Shown here one piece after another: positions 25,718 through 35,785 of a stretch of 45,622 bases of DNA; position 1 is the stretch's first letter, and each line of letters opens with the position of its first letter. The DNA comes from Flavobacteriales bacterium (GTDB lineage Bacteria; Bacteroidota; Bacteroidia; Flavobacteriales_E; Vicingaceae): assembly GCA_002401955.1 (NCBI GenBank), contig NVUQ01000025.1, positions 1 through 45,622 of the forward strand, given 5' to 3'. The notes under the pieces were generated by a model. The model saw only the letters and a list, made by a program, of their open reading frames with translations. It ran no database searches and had not been told where the DNA came from. The translations under genes and the position numbers were made by a program.

Positions 25718-26959
25718 TTATGAAAATAATAGGTTTAATTTTTGTTCTAAAATTTCAAATGAAAAATGTTTTTTTCCAAGTTCAAAATTGTATTCACCTA
25801 TTTGTTGAGCTAGTTTAGGGTTGTATATTGTTTTTGCCATTTCTTCCACTGCTTTGTCTGTAAGTATATTATCTTCTATTAAGACTGTTTCAAATCCATG
25901 ACAACCAATATCTTGACTGTAAACGGGTTTGTAATTATTAACAAAAATTGGTTTTTTTGCCAGTACAGATTCAATAAAAGCGTTTCCAAATCCTTCATAA
26001 GTACTAAAGTAGGTGCATGCCCTACCATGAGCATAAAAGTCTGAAAGATCTACATGTTTAATTCCTTCTTCAGCAGCAAAAATTACTTGGTTCATAAGGT
26101 TTAAATCATGAATTTGATCTACAAGTTCATTGTAGTAAACATTGTTTTCATCATCATTGTGATTTCCAGAAATTACAAGCTTTATCTTTTTATCGTTAAG
26201 TTTTTCAACTAATGAAATAGCTGTTTCTATCCCTTTTCTTCTTACAATTCTGGTAACCTGTAACAATGGTATTTCTGTTTTTGCAACCCCTATTCTTCGT
26301 AAAAATAGTTCATTTTCGCTAGTAGGGACACCAAAAGAGGTGTTAAAATCCATTACATTGGGAACCATAACAGTAGGGATATTAAATCGACTTTTGAATG
26401 TTTCTACACCAAATGAGTTGATTACCGCATGTTTTACATGTGGAATTAATAATGGGAAATTGTCGCTTACAAGTTTATTTATTTCAGGATGAACAGATTT
26501 ATATCTATCTCCTCTTTCCCAATAAAAATCATGGTCGTGGGTAACAATAGGAATGCCTGTTTTTTCAACTAATTTTTTAATTCCTATCCCCATAGATATA
26601 TGACAGGGTAGTGCTGATGCATTTTCTGAAAGAAGGCAATCAATTTTATTAAAAATTACCCATTTTTCAAGTTCTGTGAATATGAGATTAGATACATTTT
26701 CAATGTGATCTATTAAGCTATCGGGTGATTTTTCAGGTTCAAAAAAGGCTTTTCTTTGTTCCCATTCTGCTTCTGGAGAAAAAAATGAAAGTAAAGGGCA
26801 GTGAAAATGGTAGGGGTCTTCCATTTTCCAATTTTCAAATTCTCCAGAAATGAGAAACACCTCATGGCCAATTTTTTTTAATACTTTAATCCATTTAATA
26901 GTTTCTAGAGCAACTCCATCAACTCCTCCTATACGTCCAATTATTATTCCAATTCTCAT
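25718..26959 (-). CDS. Glycosyltransferase family 4 protein
   Basis: A GT-B fold glycosyltransferase of 413 residues. It has a glycine-rich N-terminus (GIIIGRIGGVDGVALET) typical of acceptor-side loops, THDHDFYWERGD at ~140-151, VTRIVRRKGIETAI of the linker to the donor domain, and the nucleotide-sugar motif STYEGFGNAFIES. No signal peptide or membrane segment is seen. HDFYWE is shared with the fusion protein encoded next to it, so the two are related and probably act in one pathway on a related acceptor. The product (surface glycan, glycolipid or soluble glycoside) cannot be named from sequence. Confidence 0.87.
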   Translation of the reverse strand: MRIGIIIGRIGGVDGVALETIKWIKVLKKIGHEVFLISGEFENWKMEDPYHFHCPLLSFFSPEAEWEQRKAFFEPEKSPDSLIDHIENVSNLIFTELEKWVIFNKIDCLLSENASALPCHISMGIGIKKLVEKTGIPIVTHDHDFYWERGDRYKSVHPEINKLVSDNFPLLIPHVKHAVINSFGVETFKSRFNIPTVMVPNVMDFNTSFGVPTSENELFLRRIGVAKTEIPLLQVTRIVRRKGIETAISLVEKLNDKKIKLVISGNHNDDENNVYYNELVDQIHDLNLMNQVIFAAEEGIKHVDLSDFYAHGRACTYFSTYEGFGNAFIESVLAKKPIFVNNYKPVYSQDIGCHGFETVLIEDNILTDKAVEEMAKTIYNPKLAQQIGEYNFELGKKHFSFEILEQKLNLLFS

Positions 26960-27054
26960 ATTAGTTCTATAGTTTTTTATGAATTAATCCCATTACTTTT
27001 TGTCATTTGGTTTATGAAATGGCTTTTATTGTGTGAGGGATGTTTTACAAAGGT

Positions 27055-27771
27055 TTATGTGTTAGGGGGTGTTATTTTAATATTTCCTAATTGTTTAAAA
27101 TCATATGGTTTGAGTGATTCTTCTTTTATCCTTTTTGTATCAATTTCATATAATAAATATTCAATTTCAGAGTCAATGAAATCTAATTTATGATTTTTGT
27201 TTACTTGAATGGCGTAGCTCTTTGATTCTGAAGTATAGGCAAGGATTAACATTCTCTTATCTTTACCAAAAGAGTAGGCCTTTAGAATCTTTGAAGTGAA
27301 TACATCTATGTTTTCAATACTTTTTGGAGTAAATATTAATTCCATATAATCTTTTTTATTTCTGAGTCGAAAATAAGCTGCACTGGTTAAAATACCTGCA
27401 ACAATATTAATACTAAAGGATACTTGTCTGTCTGTATAACCATATATGCTTGATTCAGATGTAATTCCTATAGGTATTGAAAATCCTTGAGATAAATCTA
27501 TCGAATAGGAGGGGTAGTTTATAAAAATGACAAATTGTAGAATCGACCAAATGAAAATAGTCAATTCACCTCCATGTTTATTTTTGTAGATCAACCAGAA
27601 ACTAAATAAGCCGACTAGACTTAATAAAATTGAACAGATTTCATTTAAGTCAATATAATTAAATGGGGTAAGGAATAGTTGTAATAAATTTAGTGTGCTT
27701 AAACCTAAAACAACAAAATGTAAGTATTTATCAATACCCCAAATTGGTCTTTTTTCTTCTTTTACTTCCAT
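27055..27771 (-). CDS. Membrane protein of unknown function
   Basis: A 238-residue protein with about four predicted membrane segments in the first 135 residues (around 17-35, 45-62, 70-88 and 117-135). A soluble C-terminal domain of ~100 residues follows, rich in Lys and Glu (FTPKSIENIDVF onward). I recognise no family. It sits alone between the glycosyltransferase and the CPBP gene on the same strand, with gaps of ~95 and ~107 bp. Confidence 0.6.
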   Translation of the reverse strand: MEVKEEKRPIWGIDKYLHFVVLGLSTLNLLQLFLTPFNYIDLNEICSILLSLVGLFSFWLIYKNKHGGELTIFIWSILQFVIFINYPSYSIDLSQGFSIPIGITSESSIYGYTDRQVSFSINIVAGILTSAAYFRLRNKKDYMELIFTPKSIENIDVFTSKILKAYSFGKDKRMLILAYTSESKSYAIQVNKNHKLDFIDSEIEYLLYEIDTKRIKEESLKPYDFKQLGNIKITPPNT

Positions 27772-27878
27772 TGTTCTATAATACCGAATGGTTTTCTATG
27801 TTATTTTTCAATGTGATATATAAAGATGTTGTAAAACGAAGTTAGCGTTTTTTTATTAAAAATTAAAGAAAGATGGAG

Positions 27879-28700
27879 TCAATCAAAATAACCTTTTTGC
27901 CATAATGCCGCAAGGTCCATGGTTATGGCTACAGAGTAATGAATTGCAATACCTAACCATATAGAACGACTTTTTAAACTTAATGCACCTAAAATAATTC
28001 CGGCAAAAACGGCTCCTATGGTTTCTGGCATTGGTTTCTGAAAATGAATCATAACGTAAGGAATCATCATAATAAAAATGGAGTAAAAACCAAATCGTTT
28101 TTTTATTCCATGTATCATAAATCCTCTAAAAAAGAATTCTAAAGCAAAGAATTGAGTGAGGTATAAACATTGCCATATCACAAAATTGGGAAATAAGCTT
28201 TCTCCTTTAGGATTATAAAAAGGGTATTTATGCTGGAAGCTTTCTGTTGTGGAAACCAACAGTATTAAAGGAACCATAAATAAAAAGAAAACGATATACG
28301 TTTTGTAGTTCTTAAAGAAACCTTTTGGTGATAAGCCATAATCGCTTAGTTTATCTTTGAAAAAGGCTTTAATAATAAATACAGGAATGATAAAGTAAAA
28401 GGTAATTAAAATACCAACCCAATAAGTAAGCTGGAACAACCTTGCATTTGGGAAATTAGATTGAAGGGAATTTAGTCCGTTAGCTAAACCGTTTAGTTTA
28501 ATTGTTTTTAAGGTTGAAATTAAGAATTGAAAATTCCCAAAATATTGAATAAATATCAATGAAAATGAGACTACAAGCAGTATGGTAATTACTTTTTTAT
28601 CTAATTGAGGATTATTTGATGTTTGGGTTTCTACTTCGTTAAAAGTATTTACAAAAATGGTATTAAATATGGTTTTAAGCATAGTTTGTTTTTTTGTCAT
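27879..28700 (-). CDS. CPBP family intramembrane protease-like protein
   Basis: A polytopic membrane protein (273 residues, about 7-8 membrane segments) of the CPBP/Rce1 family. The motif region is ALEFFFRGFM (Glu188, Arg192), with His219 in PYVMIHF and His254 in GIAIHY. The canonical motif is EExxxR; here the first Glu is Leu187. This form may be a recurrent subfamily variant, and whether it still cleaves prenylated or other substrates is uncertain. An ATG six codons downstream (Met7) is an alternative start. A palindromic repeat separates it from the next gene. Confidence 0.82.
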   Translation of the reverse strand: MTKKQTMLKTIFNTIFVNTFNEVETQTSNNPQLDKKVITILLVVSFSLIFIQYFGNFQFLISTLKTIKLNGLANGLNSLQSNFPNARLFQLTYWVGILITFYFIIPVFIIKAFFKDKLSDYGLSPKGFFKNYKTYIVFFLFMVPLILLVSTTESFQHKYPFYNPKGESLFPNFVIWQCLYLTQFFALEFFFRGFMIHGIKKRFGFYSIFIMMIPYVMIHFQKPMPETIGAVFAGIILGALSLKSRSIWLGIAIHYSVAITMDLAALWQKGYFD

Positions 28701-28740
28701 ACTAAACGATATTTTATCAACCAGTCTAAGGCGGACGGTA

Positions 28741-28836
28741 TAAAATGACGTGAAGAATCTATTCGTTTAGACAACAGATTCTTCATTTCGATTTATTGCC
28801 AAGCAATAGCTTGGATAAATCATTGTTCAGAATGAC
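28741..28836 (-). repeat. GTCATTCTGAACAAT-type intergenic repeat, copy 2
   Basis: On the minus strand it starts GTCATTCTGAACAATGATTT, the same ordered boxes as the copy at 14621-14726. It includes a perfect 10-bp inverted repeat TGAAGAATCT/AGATTCTTCA (28751-28785). It lies between the CPBP and lipoprotein genes and could act as a transcript-end structure. Confidence 0.75.
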
Positions 28837-28845
28837 AAATTCGTT

Positions 28846-29265
28846 TTAACTCGTATGATCAATAGTAATAACCCAGTTTCCATCAATCTTTTTCCAATAA
28901 AGATCAAAGTAACCATTTGGATTATCTTTCTCTCTAATTAAGCTCCATTTTCCTAACATAAAAGCAGATGATCCGTTTACTTCTAATTTGATGACTTCAA
29001 ACTCTAATTTCCCCATTGCTGCTTTATCGGGATACGATTTTTTGTAATTATCTAAAGTGGTTTTCCAACCGTATTTAAGGCCTTTTTTGCCTACAAACAT
29101 TAACGAGTCTGATTTCCAATAACCTTTCATAAAATCAGCTACATTACCATCGTTCCATGCTTGCTCTTGAGCATTCATTACTTTCATTATAGTAGCCTTT
29201 TCTGAAGTGCTATTACTGCAAGAGACCGTTACGATAGCCATAAGGATTATAAGTAGTTTGTTCAT
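28846..29265 (-). CDS. NTF2-like (DUF4440/SnoaL-type) lipoprotein
   Basis: A small secreted lipoprotein (139 residues). The N-terminal hydrophobic stretch ends in a lipobox-like VTVSC (Cys16). The mature part is one NTF2-like cone-shaped domain with the family phrase QEQAWNDGNVADFMKGYW and C-terminal DLYWKKIDGNWVITIDHTS. Members range from enzymes to ligand-binding proteins; no function can be named. It begins one base after hutH ends on the same strand, so it is very likely co-transcribed with hutH. Confidence 0.85.
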   Translation of the reverse strand: MNKLLIILMAIVTVSCSNSTSEKATIMKVMNAQEQAWNDGNVADFMKGYWKSDSLMFVGKKGLKYGWKTTLDNYKKSYPDKAAMGKLEFEVIKLEVNGSSAFMLGKWSLIREKDNPNGYFDLYWKKIDGNWVITIDHTS

Positions 29266-29266
29266 T

Positions 29267-30784
29267 TTAATTTATTGAAGGTTCTTTAACAGATAAGGTT
29301 GATGAATATTTTTTGATGAAATGAATACTCTTTTTCATCAAAGGATGCATTTCTACATCATCATTAACAAATGGAACAGTTTTTCTGTATTCATTAATAA
29401 AATCAGTAATAATTTGAGAAGATTTTAAAGGTTTTCTAAATTCTAATCCTTGAGCAGCATTCATGATTTCAACTCCCATAATTTTCTCTAAATTATCAAC
29501 CATTCTATAAACTTTGGTTGCAGCATTTGCTCCCATACTTACATGGTCTTCTTGTCCGTTAGATGAATCTATTGTATCAACAGAGCAAGGAGTTGCCAGT
29601 TGTTTGTTCTGACTAACCACAGATGCTTGAGCATATTGCGGAATCATAAACCCACTATTTAAACCAGGATTTGCGACTAAAAATGCAGGTAAATTACGTT
29701 CACCTCCAATTAATTTGTAAGTTCTTCTTTCGGAAATGTTACCCAATTCAGCAACAGCTATACCTAAATAATCTAGAGAAATTGCTAAAGGCTGACCATG
29801 AAAATTTCCTGCTGAAATAATCTCATCTTCATCAGGAAAAATGGTTGGATTATCGGTAACTGAGTTAATTTCTTTTTCGAAAACACTTTGTACATGAGCA
29901 ATTGCATCTTTACTTGCTCCATGCACTTGCGGGGAACATCTAAAAGAATAAGGATCTTGAACATGGGCTTTTTCTTGTACTATAATTTCGCTTCCGCTTA
30001 AATATTTTTGAATATTTCGAGCTGTGATAAATTGTCCATCATGCGGGCGAACTTTATGTACTAAGTCATTAAAAGGAGAAATTCTGCCATCATAAGCATC
30101 TATAGAAACTGCAGTAACTAAATCGGTTAAAGCACTTAATTTCTTAGCTCTTAATAAGGAATGAACCCCGTAAGCACTCATAAACTGCGTTCCATTTAAT
30201 AAGGCTAATCCTTCTTTAGATTGTAAATCGATTTCTTCCCAATTGAACTGTTTGTTGATTTCTGCTCCAGAAATTTTATTTCCTTTATAGTTAACTTCTC
30301 CTAAACCTAAAAGAGGGAGTACTAAGTGGGCTAAAGGAGCTAAATCTCCCGAAGCACCTAAAGATCCTTGTTGGTAAACTACAGGAAATACATCATTATT
30401 GTAAAAATCAATTAAGCGTTGTATTGTTTTGAGTTGAACCCCAGAATGTCCATAGCTTAAGCCTTGAATTTTAAGTAATAACATTAATTTTACAATATCT
30501 TGAGGAACTTCTTCTCCCATTCCGCAAGCATGCGACATTACTAAGTTTCGTTGCAGTTTTCCTAAATCTTCATTAGAAATTTGGGTGTTACATAAAGAAC
30601 CGAATCCTGTATTAATACCATAAATAGGTTCTTCGTGTCTTCCTAACTTCTCATCTAAATAAGCCCTACATTTTAGTACTAAATCAGTTGCTTCTTTGGA
30701 TAGTTCAATTTTTAGATTATTAGAAATAATAGTGTCTACTATTTCTAATGTGATCCAGTTTTTGTTAATGCTGTGTGTTCCCAT
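29267..30784 (-). CDS. hutH: Histidine ammonia-lyase HutH
   Basis: First enzyme of histidine degradation, converting L-histidine to urocanate and ammonia. The MIO cofactor-forming Ala-Ser-Gly lies at 144-146 within GSLGASGDLAPL, Tyr55 is in YGINTGFG, and QEDHVSMG and GNFHGQPL are present. ATG at 30782-30784 gives 505 residues, the usual length. The longer reading from a TTG 12 codons upstream adds a non-conserved tail. Other hut genes are absent here, so the lyase is either a lone pathway entry or its partners lie elsewhere. hisS lies upstream with ~96 bp between. Confidence 0.93.
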   Translation of the reverse strand: MGTHSINKNWITLEIVDTIISNNLKIELSKEATDLVLKCRAYLDEKLGRHEEPIYGINTGFGSLCNTQISNEDLGKLQRNLVMSHACGMGEEVPQDIVKLMLLLKIQGLSYGHSGVQLKTIQRLIDFYNNDVFPVVYQQGSLGASGDLAPLAHLVLPLLGLGEVNYKGNKISGAEINKQFNWEEIDLQSKEGLALLNGTQFMSAYGVHSLLRAKKLSALTDLVTAVSIDAYDGRISPFNDLVHKVRPHDGQFITARNIQKYLSGSEIIVQEKAHVQDPYSFRCSPQVHGASKDAIAHVQSVFEKEINSVTDNPTIFPDEDEIISAGNFHGQPLAISLDYLGIAVAELGNISERRTYKLIGGERNLPAFLVANPGLNSGFMIPQYAQASVVSQNKQLATPCSVDTIDSSNGQEDHVSMGANAATKVYRMVDNLEKIMGVEIMNAAQGLEFRKPLKSSQIITDFINEYRKTVPFVNDDVEMHPLMKKSIHFIKKYSSTLSVKEPSIN

Positions 30785-30835
30785 ATTTTCATTGTTTTTA
30801 GCATTGTAGGAACGAATCAATTTATTAATTGTCTT

Positions 30836-30855
30836 CCCTTCGACTCCGCTCAGGG
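30836..30855 (-). repeat. Short dispersed repeat word upstream of hutH
   Basis: The plus strand reads CCCTTCGACTCCGCTCAGGG, a word I associate with dispersed Bacteroidota repeats, with complementary CCCT/AGGG ends. It lies between hisS and hutH. Confidence 0.4.
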
Positions 30856-30880
30856 TACAATCAATTCACAATGATGATTA

Positions 30881-32248
30881 TTATTGAACTAAAGTAATTA
30901 ATTCATTTATAGTTAAGTTTTCTTGTTCTCCGTTTTCCATGTTTTTAACGGTAAGTTTTCCTGATTCCATTTCATTACTTCCAACCAAAACAACATACTT
31001 TATACCTTTGTTGTTGGCAAAAGTCATTTGTTTTTTCATTTTAGCAGCCGTAGGATATATTTCTGAATTTATACCAGCATCTCTTAATTTAAAGAGTAGT
31101 GGTAAACAATAGTCTTGTTCTTTTTTACCAAAGTTAATGAATAGCACTTGAGTTGTATCTCCTTTAAATTCGGGATATAAATCGTTATCTAATAATACAT
31201 CATAAATACGATCTGCACCAAAAGAAATTCCAACTCCCGAAACATCTTTTAATCCAAATTTACCTGTTAAATCATCATATCTACCACCACCAGTTATGCT
31301 CGGAAAATTATCTACTTTAACTTCAATAATAGTTCCAGTGTAGTATCCTAATCCACGAGCTAGGGTAATATCTAATACTAAATTGGCAGTTTTTAAACCT
31401 AAAGAATTGGTGTAGCTAAAAACTGTTTCTAATTCTTCAATTCCTTTTTTTCCTATTTCTGAAGTAGATAAAAATTCATTTAAGAAACTTATTTTTTCTT
31501 CAAAAGTTCCGTTTAGTTCGAAAAGTGGTTTTAGTTTTAGAACAGCTTCTTCACTAATACCTCTTGTAGATAACTCTTCTAAAACTTTATCAACACCAAT
31601 TTTATCAAGCTTATCTATAGCAACAGTAATGTCAATTAGTTTATCTGAAGCACCAATTGCTTCTGCAATACCTGCTAATATTTTTCTATTATTAATAGAG
31701 ACCGTATAGTTTAGTTTCCCTTGAAATAGGGAGGAAAAAACATCATCAATTATTTTAAGTAAATCAACTTCATTTAATAAAGAATTAGAACCAATAATAT
31801 CTGCATCACATTGATAAAACTCTCTGTATCTACCTTTTTGTGGTCTATCAGCTCTCCAAACAGGTTGTATCTGAAACCTTCTAAAAGGAAAGGTAATATC
31901 GTTTTGATTTTGTACTACGAAACGAGCAAAAGGAACGGTTAAGTCATAACGTAAAGCCTTTTCTGCTATTTTCGGAGTGATGAGTGTTGAATTTTGGCTA
32001 ATGAGTTCTTCTTGGCTAACCTTAGATAGGTAATCACCACTATTTAATACTTTAAAAATGAGTTTGTCACTTTCATCACCACCAGTACCAATTAAAGTTT
32101 TAAGATTTTCTACAGCAGGAGTTTCTATCTGTTGAAACCCATATTTCTTATATACACCTTTAATAGTATCAAAAATGTAATTTCTTCTAGCCATTTCTAT
32201 TGGCGAAAAATCTCTTGTCCCTTTTGGTATGCTTGGCTTACTACTCAT
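30881..32248 (-). CDS. hisS: Histidyl-tRNA synthetase HisS
   Basis: Class II aminoacyl-tRNA synthetase charging tRNA-His. Motif 1 region PKGTRDFSP, motif 2 [20 protein letters not shown], the histidine-binding [10 protein letters not shown], motif 3 region [11 protein letters not shown], and a C-terminal anticodon-binding domain (from ~355) are present. At 455 residues it is normal. It is divergent from the cyclase gene at 32396. Having hisS next to hutH puts histidine charging and breakdown side by side, but no regulatory link is visible. Confidence 0.96.
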   Translation of the reverse strand: MSSKPSIPKGTRDFSPIEMARRNYIFDTIKGVYKKYGFQQIETPAVENLKTLIGTGGDESDKLIFKVLNSGDYLSKVSQEELISQNSTLITPKIAEKALRYDLTVPFARFVVQNQNDITFPFRRFQIQPVWRADRPQKGRYREFYQCDADIIGSNSLLNEVDLLKIIDDVFSSLFQGKLNYTVSINNRKILAGIAEAIGASDKLIDITVAIDKLDKIGVDKVLEELSTRGISEEAVLKLKPLFELNGTFEEKISFLNEFLSTSEIGKKGIEELETVFSYTNSLGLKTANLVLDITLARGLGYYTGTIIEVKVDNFPSITGGGRYDDLTGKFGLKDVSGVGISFGADRIYDVLLDNDLYPEFKGDTTQVLFINFGKKEQDYCLPLLFKLRDAGINSEIYPTAAKMKKQMTFANNKGIKYVVLVGSNEMESGKLTVKNMENGEQENLTINELITLVQ

Positions 32249-32395
32249 TACAGTTAAAATCTGCTGCTAAATTAATAATCTAATAACAGTTAGCAATGGA
32301 AACTTTTTAATATATTCATCGTTAAAATTAGCACCTTAGCGGTTCTGTTTAATTATTTTGTAGAAAAAAATAATGGTTTTTAATTAAAGATATTA

Positions 32396-35300
32396 ATGAT
32401 AAAATGGATTAAATTTTCCTTGTTTACATGTTCTATTTTCTTGAGTATTAGTTTGTTTGCTCAGGAGGGAACTCCATTAATTACTAATTTCACCTTTGGA
32501 GAAACAAGTATCGATAATGAATCTTGGGCAATGGCTCAGGATAAGGAAGGGCATATGATGTTTGCTAATAGAAGGGGAATTGTGTCGTTTGATGGCATTA
32601 AATGGAATACCATCTTAACTCCAAATGTACCACTAAGTTTATTTTATGATGATAATTCTAACCAAATATTTGTAGGGTGTAAGAATAATATTGGAGTATT
32701 AATAAAAGGGCTTGATGGTGTTTATAAATATGCATCGTTAGTTCTAGGTAACAGAAGCGTTGGAAATGTAGAGCAGGTTACATCATTAAATGGGAATATC
32801 TATTTTTATAGCAGCGAATATGTTACTTCTTTTAGCTTAGAAACTAAAAAAATTAAACAATGGTCTGCTAATTCAGGCGAACCATTTACTGGGTTTTTTA
32901 CTAATAAAACAGAGGTGTATGTTAATGTTGCTAAGTTAGGTGTTCACATCCTTAAAGAAAACGGTAAAACTCCGTTAAAAGGTGGGGAAGAGCTGTTTGA
33001 TGATAGAATCGTTTTCTTTTTTAAATACAATAAATCTCAAGTACTTTTTGGAACAAGTAGTAATAACTTGTATTTGTTTACTGGCTCAAAACTTCATCAT
33101 TTTAAAATTGAATCGGATGGTTACATCAATGAAAACATCTTAGCTGGAGGAATTAATATTGATAAAAATAGCTTTGTTCTTTCTACAGTTACAGGAGGTT
33201 GTTTAGTTATTGATAAAGCAACTAAAGAAACTACCTACACTATTAATTATCAAACTGGATTGCCAGATGATGAAATTTATTCGATGGGGCTTGATCAAAA
33301 TTATGGACTGTGGTTGCTTCATGAGTATGGGATGAGCAGGGTAGATTTAAAAATTCCTATCCGAAATGTAAACCATTATCCTGGTTTAGAAGGGAATTTA
33401 ACTTCTATTATAAACATTGATTCTACCGTTTATATATCTACAAGCGAAGGGGTATATTATTTAAGTGAGGTAAAAAATTATGGAGAAATAGAAGTATTGG
33501 TAAAGCGTGATGCTATTGTAAAGGAAAGGAAGAAAGCAGACGAATTTAAAGAGACTAAAAAAGAATTTGTTCCGCTACAAAATGAAGATTTGGCACTTGA
33601 AAATGAGAAGAAAAAAGTGAAAATATGGAATAAGATTTTTAAAAAGAGAAAGAAAAAAAGAAAATCAAAAACAGAGAGAAAGGCAGAGAGAAAGGCAGAG
33701 AGAAAAGAAGAAAAAGAAGAAGCTGTAGAGGAGGTTAAACCAGAGATTGAAGAAAAGGTTGAAAAAATTGAAGAGGTAATTAAAGTAATTCCGCAGGCTA
33801 AACCCATTAATGAATATGAATTTAAAAAAATGTACGCTTTACAATCTATTAGTCATAAGTATACTAAGATTTTAGGAATTGAAGGTAAGGCAAAACAATT
33901 TTTACACTATAAGGATATTTTACTAGTTGCAGCGAATACTGGTTTATATCAAGTTTCAAAATTTGAAGCTTCTAAAATTATAAAGAATAAGTACATCAAT
34001 TTTATTGCTCAATCTAAAAATGATCTAAATAAGTTTTATATAGGAACCAATAGTGGTCTACTAATTCTTAAAAACATTAACGATAAATGGGTGGTAGAGG
34101 ATAAAATAAGTGATTTTAAAGAAAATATATATTCAGTTTTAGAATTAGATAAAAATAACTTGTGGGTAGGTTCAGAAAATATAGCCTATAATATCTTATT
34201 TGATAATTCGGGTTATCCTGTTAGAATTAAACCTTACCCATTTAAAACAGATTTTACAGAGCGAATATTAGTAAGAAGTGTATTTAATATTCCCTATTTT
34301 TTCCTTTCAACGGGGCTTTATAGTTATAATAAAAAGAAAGATTCTATTGTATTTAATTCTAAGGTTAACAAAGGATTTACAGGTCAATCAAAATACATTT
34401 TTTCTCAAAAAAATATTACCTGGGTGTTTAATGAACATAAATGGGTAAGCCTACATGAGCAATCTAAATATGCTAATTTGCCTGAAGAATTTTTAGAACT
34501 GTTCGATAATATTAGTAACATTTATGTAGATAATAAAAGAAATATGTGGATTATTGACAACAATAATTCTATTTACAAAATTTTAAATGTTAAAAAGGAT
34601 TATAAAGAAATTTTTGATGTTTATTTAGATTTTGTTATAGGGAAAGGCGGGTTCTTGCTTCCTAAAAATAACCTTGAGTTAGATTATGATAATAATTCAT
34701 TAAGATTTAATATTTCGGCACCGTACTTTGTGAAATCTAATGCAATTAATTTTAAATATTACATTGATGGTTTAAAAAATGGTTGGTCTGACTGGAGAAA
34801 TGATCACTATATAGATTTACCATATTTGCCTAATGGCGATTTTGTTTTACATATAAAAGCGAGAAATATTTTAGGAAAAGAGACAGCTGTTAAAACATTT
34901 GCTTTTATTATTTCTGCACCATTTTATAAAAAATGGTGGTTTTATATATTATGCTTGATAGGTGTTGTTGTATTATTTTGGGGTGTAATTAGACTAAGAG
35001 AAAAACAATCAAAAAGAGAACAAAAGCTGTTAGAGGAGAAAATTGCTACCAGAACAGAACAATTAGAAAAAGAAAAACAGATATCAGAAGAGTTGTTACT
35101 TAATATTTTACCAAAAGAAACTGCCGAAGAACTTAAAAAATATGGTAAAGCAAAAGCACGAAATCATAAGTTTGCCTCTGTAATGTTTACCGATTTTAAA
35201 GGGTTTACTTTTTTGGCAGAAACATTGTCTTCCGTTGATTTAGTTAGAGAAATTGATTTTTGTTTTTCTAAGTTTGATGATATTATTGAGAAATATCAGG

Positions 35301-35785
35301 TAGAAAAAATTAAAACTATAGGTGATGCTTACATGTGTGCAGCAGGAGTTCCAACCAAAAATTCTTTTAATCCAATATTAATTACGTTGGCAGGATTAGA
35401 AATAGCTCAGTTTATGAAAAAACATATAGCTGACAGAAAGAAAAAAAACCAACCTTATTTTGAATTAAGAATAGGGGTTCATACAGGTCCGTTAATTGCT
35501 GGTGTGGTTGGTAAGAAAAAGTTCGCATACGATGTTTGGGGAGATACGGTTAATATTGCTGCTAGGCTTGAATCTAGCGGAGAGGTTGGTATGGTTAATG
35601 TTTCTGAAGCAACTTACCAATCAATTAAAGAATATTTTGATTGTGAGTTTAGAGGAGAAGTGAAAGCTAAAAATAAAGGTAAAATAGCTATGTATTTTGT
35701 TAAACGAATAAAAAAGGATTACTCAACAGATAAAAAAGGTGAAATACCAAGTTTGGTATTTAGAGAACAGATTAATTTGCAATGA
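32396..35785 (+). CDS. Two-component-type beta-propeller sensor with C-terminal class III adenylate cyclase
   Basis: A transmembrane sensor cyclase of 1129 residues. It has a signal peptide (1-22), an exported beta-propeller of the two-component-regulator kind, a Y_Y_Y domain (~775-840), one membrane helix (847-867), a coiled-coil (~870-905) and a cytosolic class III cyclase domain (~925-1100). Metal-binding Asp933 (FTDFKGF) and Asp977 (IGDAY), adenine-specifying Lys971/Lys973 region and Asp1046 (DVWG), and Asn1053/Arg1057 (NIAARLES) are all present, so it should be active and favour ATP. A Lys/Glu-rich insert (~400-465, with TERKAERKAERKEEK) splits the propeller. Its stop overlaps the start of the HD gene (ATGA). 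Confidence 0.9.
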   Translation: MIKWIKFSLFTCSIFLSISLFAQEGTPLITNFTFGETSIDNESWAMAQDKEGHMMFANRRGIVSFDGIKWNTILTPNVPLSLFYDDNSNQIFVGCKNNIGVLIKGLDGVYKYASLVLGNRSVGNVEQVTSLNGNIYFYSSEYVTSFSLETKKIKQWSANSGEPFTGFFTNKTEVYVNVAKLGVHILKENGKTPLKGGEELFDDRIVFFFKYNKSQVLFGTSSNNLYLFTGSKLHHFKIESDGYINENILAGGINIDKNSFVLSTVTGGCLVIDKATKETTYTINYQTGLPDDEIYSMGLDQNYGLWLLHEYGMSRVDLKIPIRNVNHYPGLEGNLTSIINIDSTVYISTSEGVYYLSEVKNYGEIEVLVKRDAIVKERKKADEFKETKKEFVPLQNEDLALENEKKKVKIWNKIFKKRKKKRKSKTERKAERKAERKEEKEEAVEEVKPEIEEKVEKIEEVIKVIPQAKPINEYEFKKMYALQSISHKYTKILGIEGKAKQFLHYKDILLVAANTGLYQVSKFEASKIIKNKYINFIAQSKNDLNKFYIGTNSGLLILKNINDKWVVEDKISDFKENIYSVLELDKNNLWVGSENIAYNILFDNSGYPVRIKPYPFKTDFTERILVRSVFNIPYFFLSTGLYSYNKKKDSIVFNSKVNKGFTGQSKYIFSQKNITWVFNEHKWVSLHEQSKYANLPEEFLELFDNISNIYVDNKRNMWIIDNNNSIYKILNVKKDYKEIFDVYLDFVIGKGGFLLPKNNLELDYDNNSLRFNISAPYFVKSNAINFKYYIDGLKNGWSDWRNDHYIDLPYLPNGDFVLHIKARNILGKETAVKTFAFIISAPFYKKWWFYILCLIGVVVLFWGVIRLREKQSKREQKLLEEKIATRTEQLEKEKQISEELLLNILPKETAEELKKYGKAKARNHKFASVMFTDFKGFTFLAETLSSVDLVREIDFCFSKFDDIIEKYQVEKIKTIGDAYMCAAGVPTKNSFNPILITLAGLEIAQFMKKHIADRKKKNQPYFELRIGVHTGPLIAGVVGKKKFAYDVWGDTVNIAARLESSGEVGMVNVSEATYQSIKEYFDCEFRGEVKAKNKGKIAMYFVKRIKKDYSTDKKGEIPSLVFREQINLQ

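Noticed and set aside
33478..33807. Minus-strand open frame opposite the Lys/Glu-rich insert of the cyclase
   Set aside because: It is a Ser/Phe-rich mirror of the AAA/GAA codon run and has no independent support.
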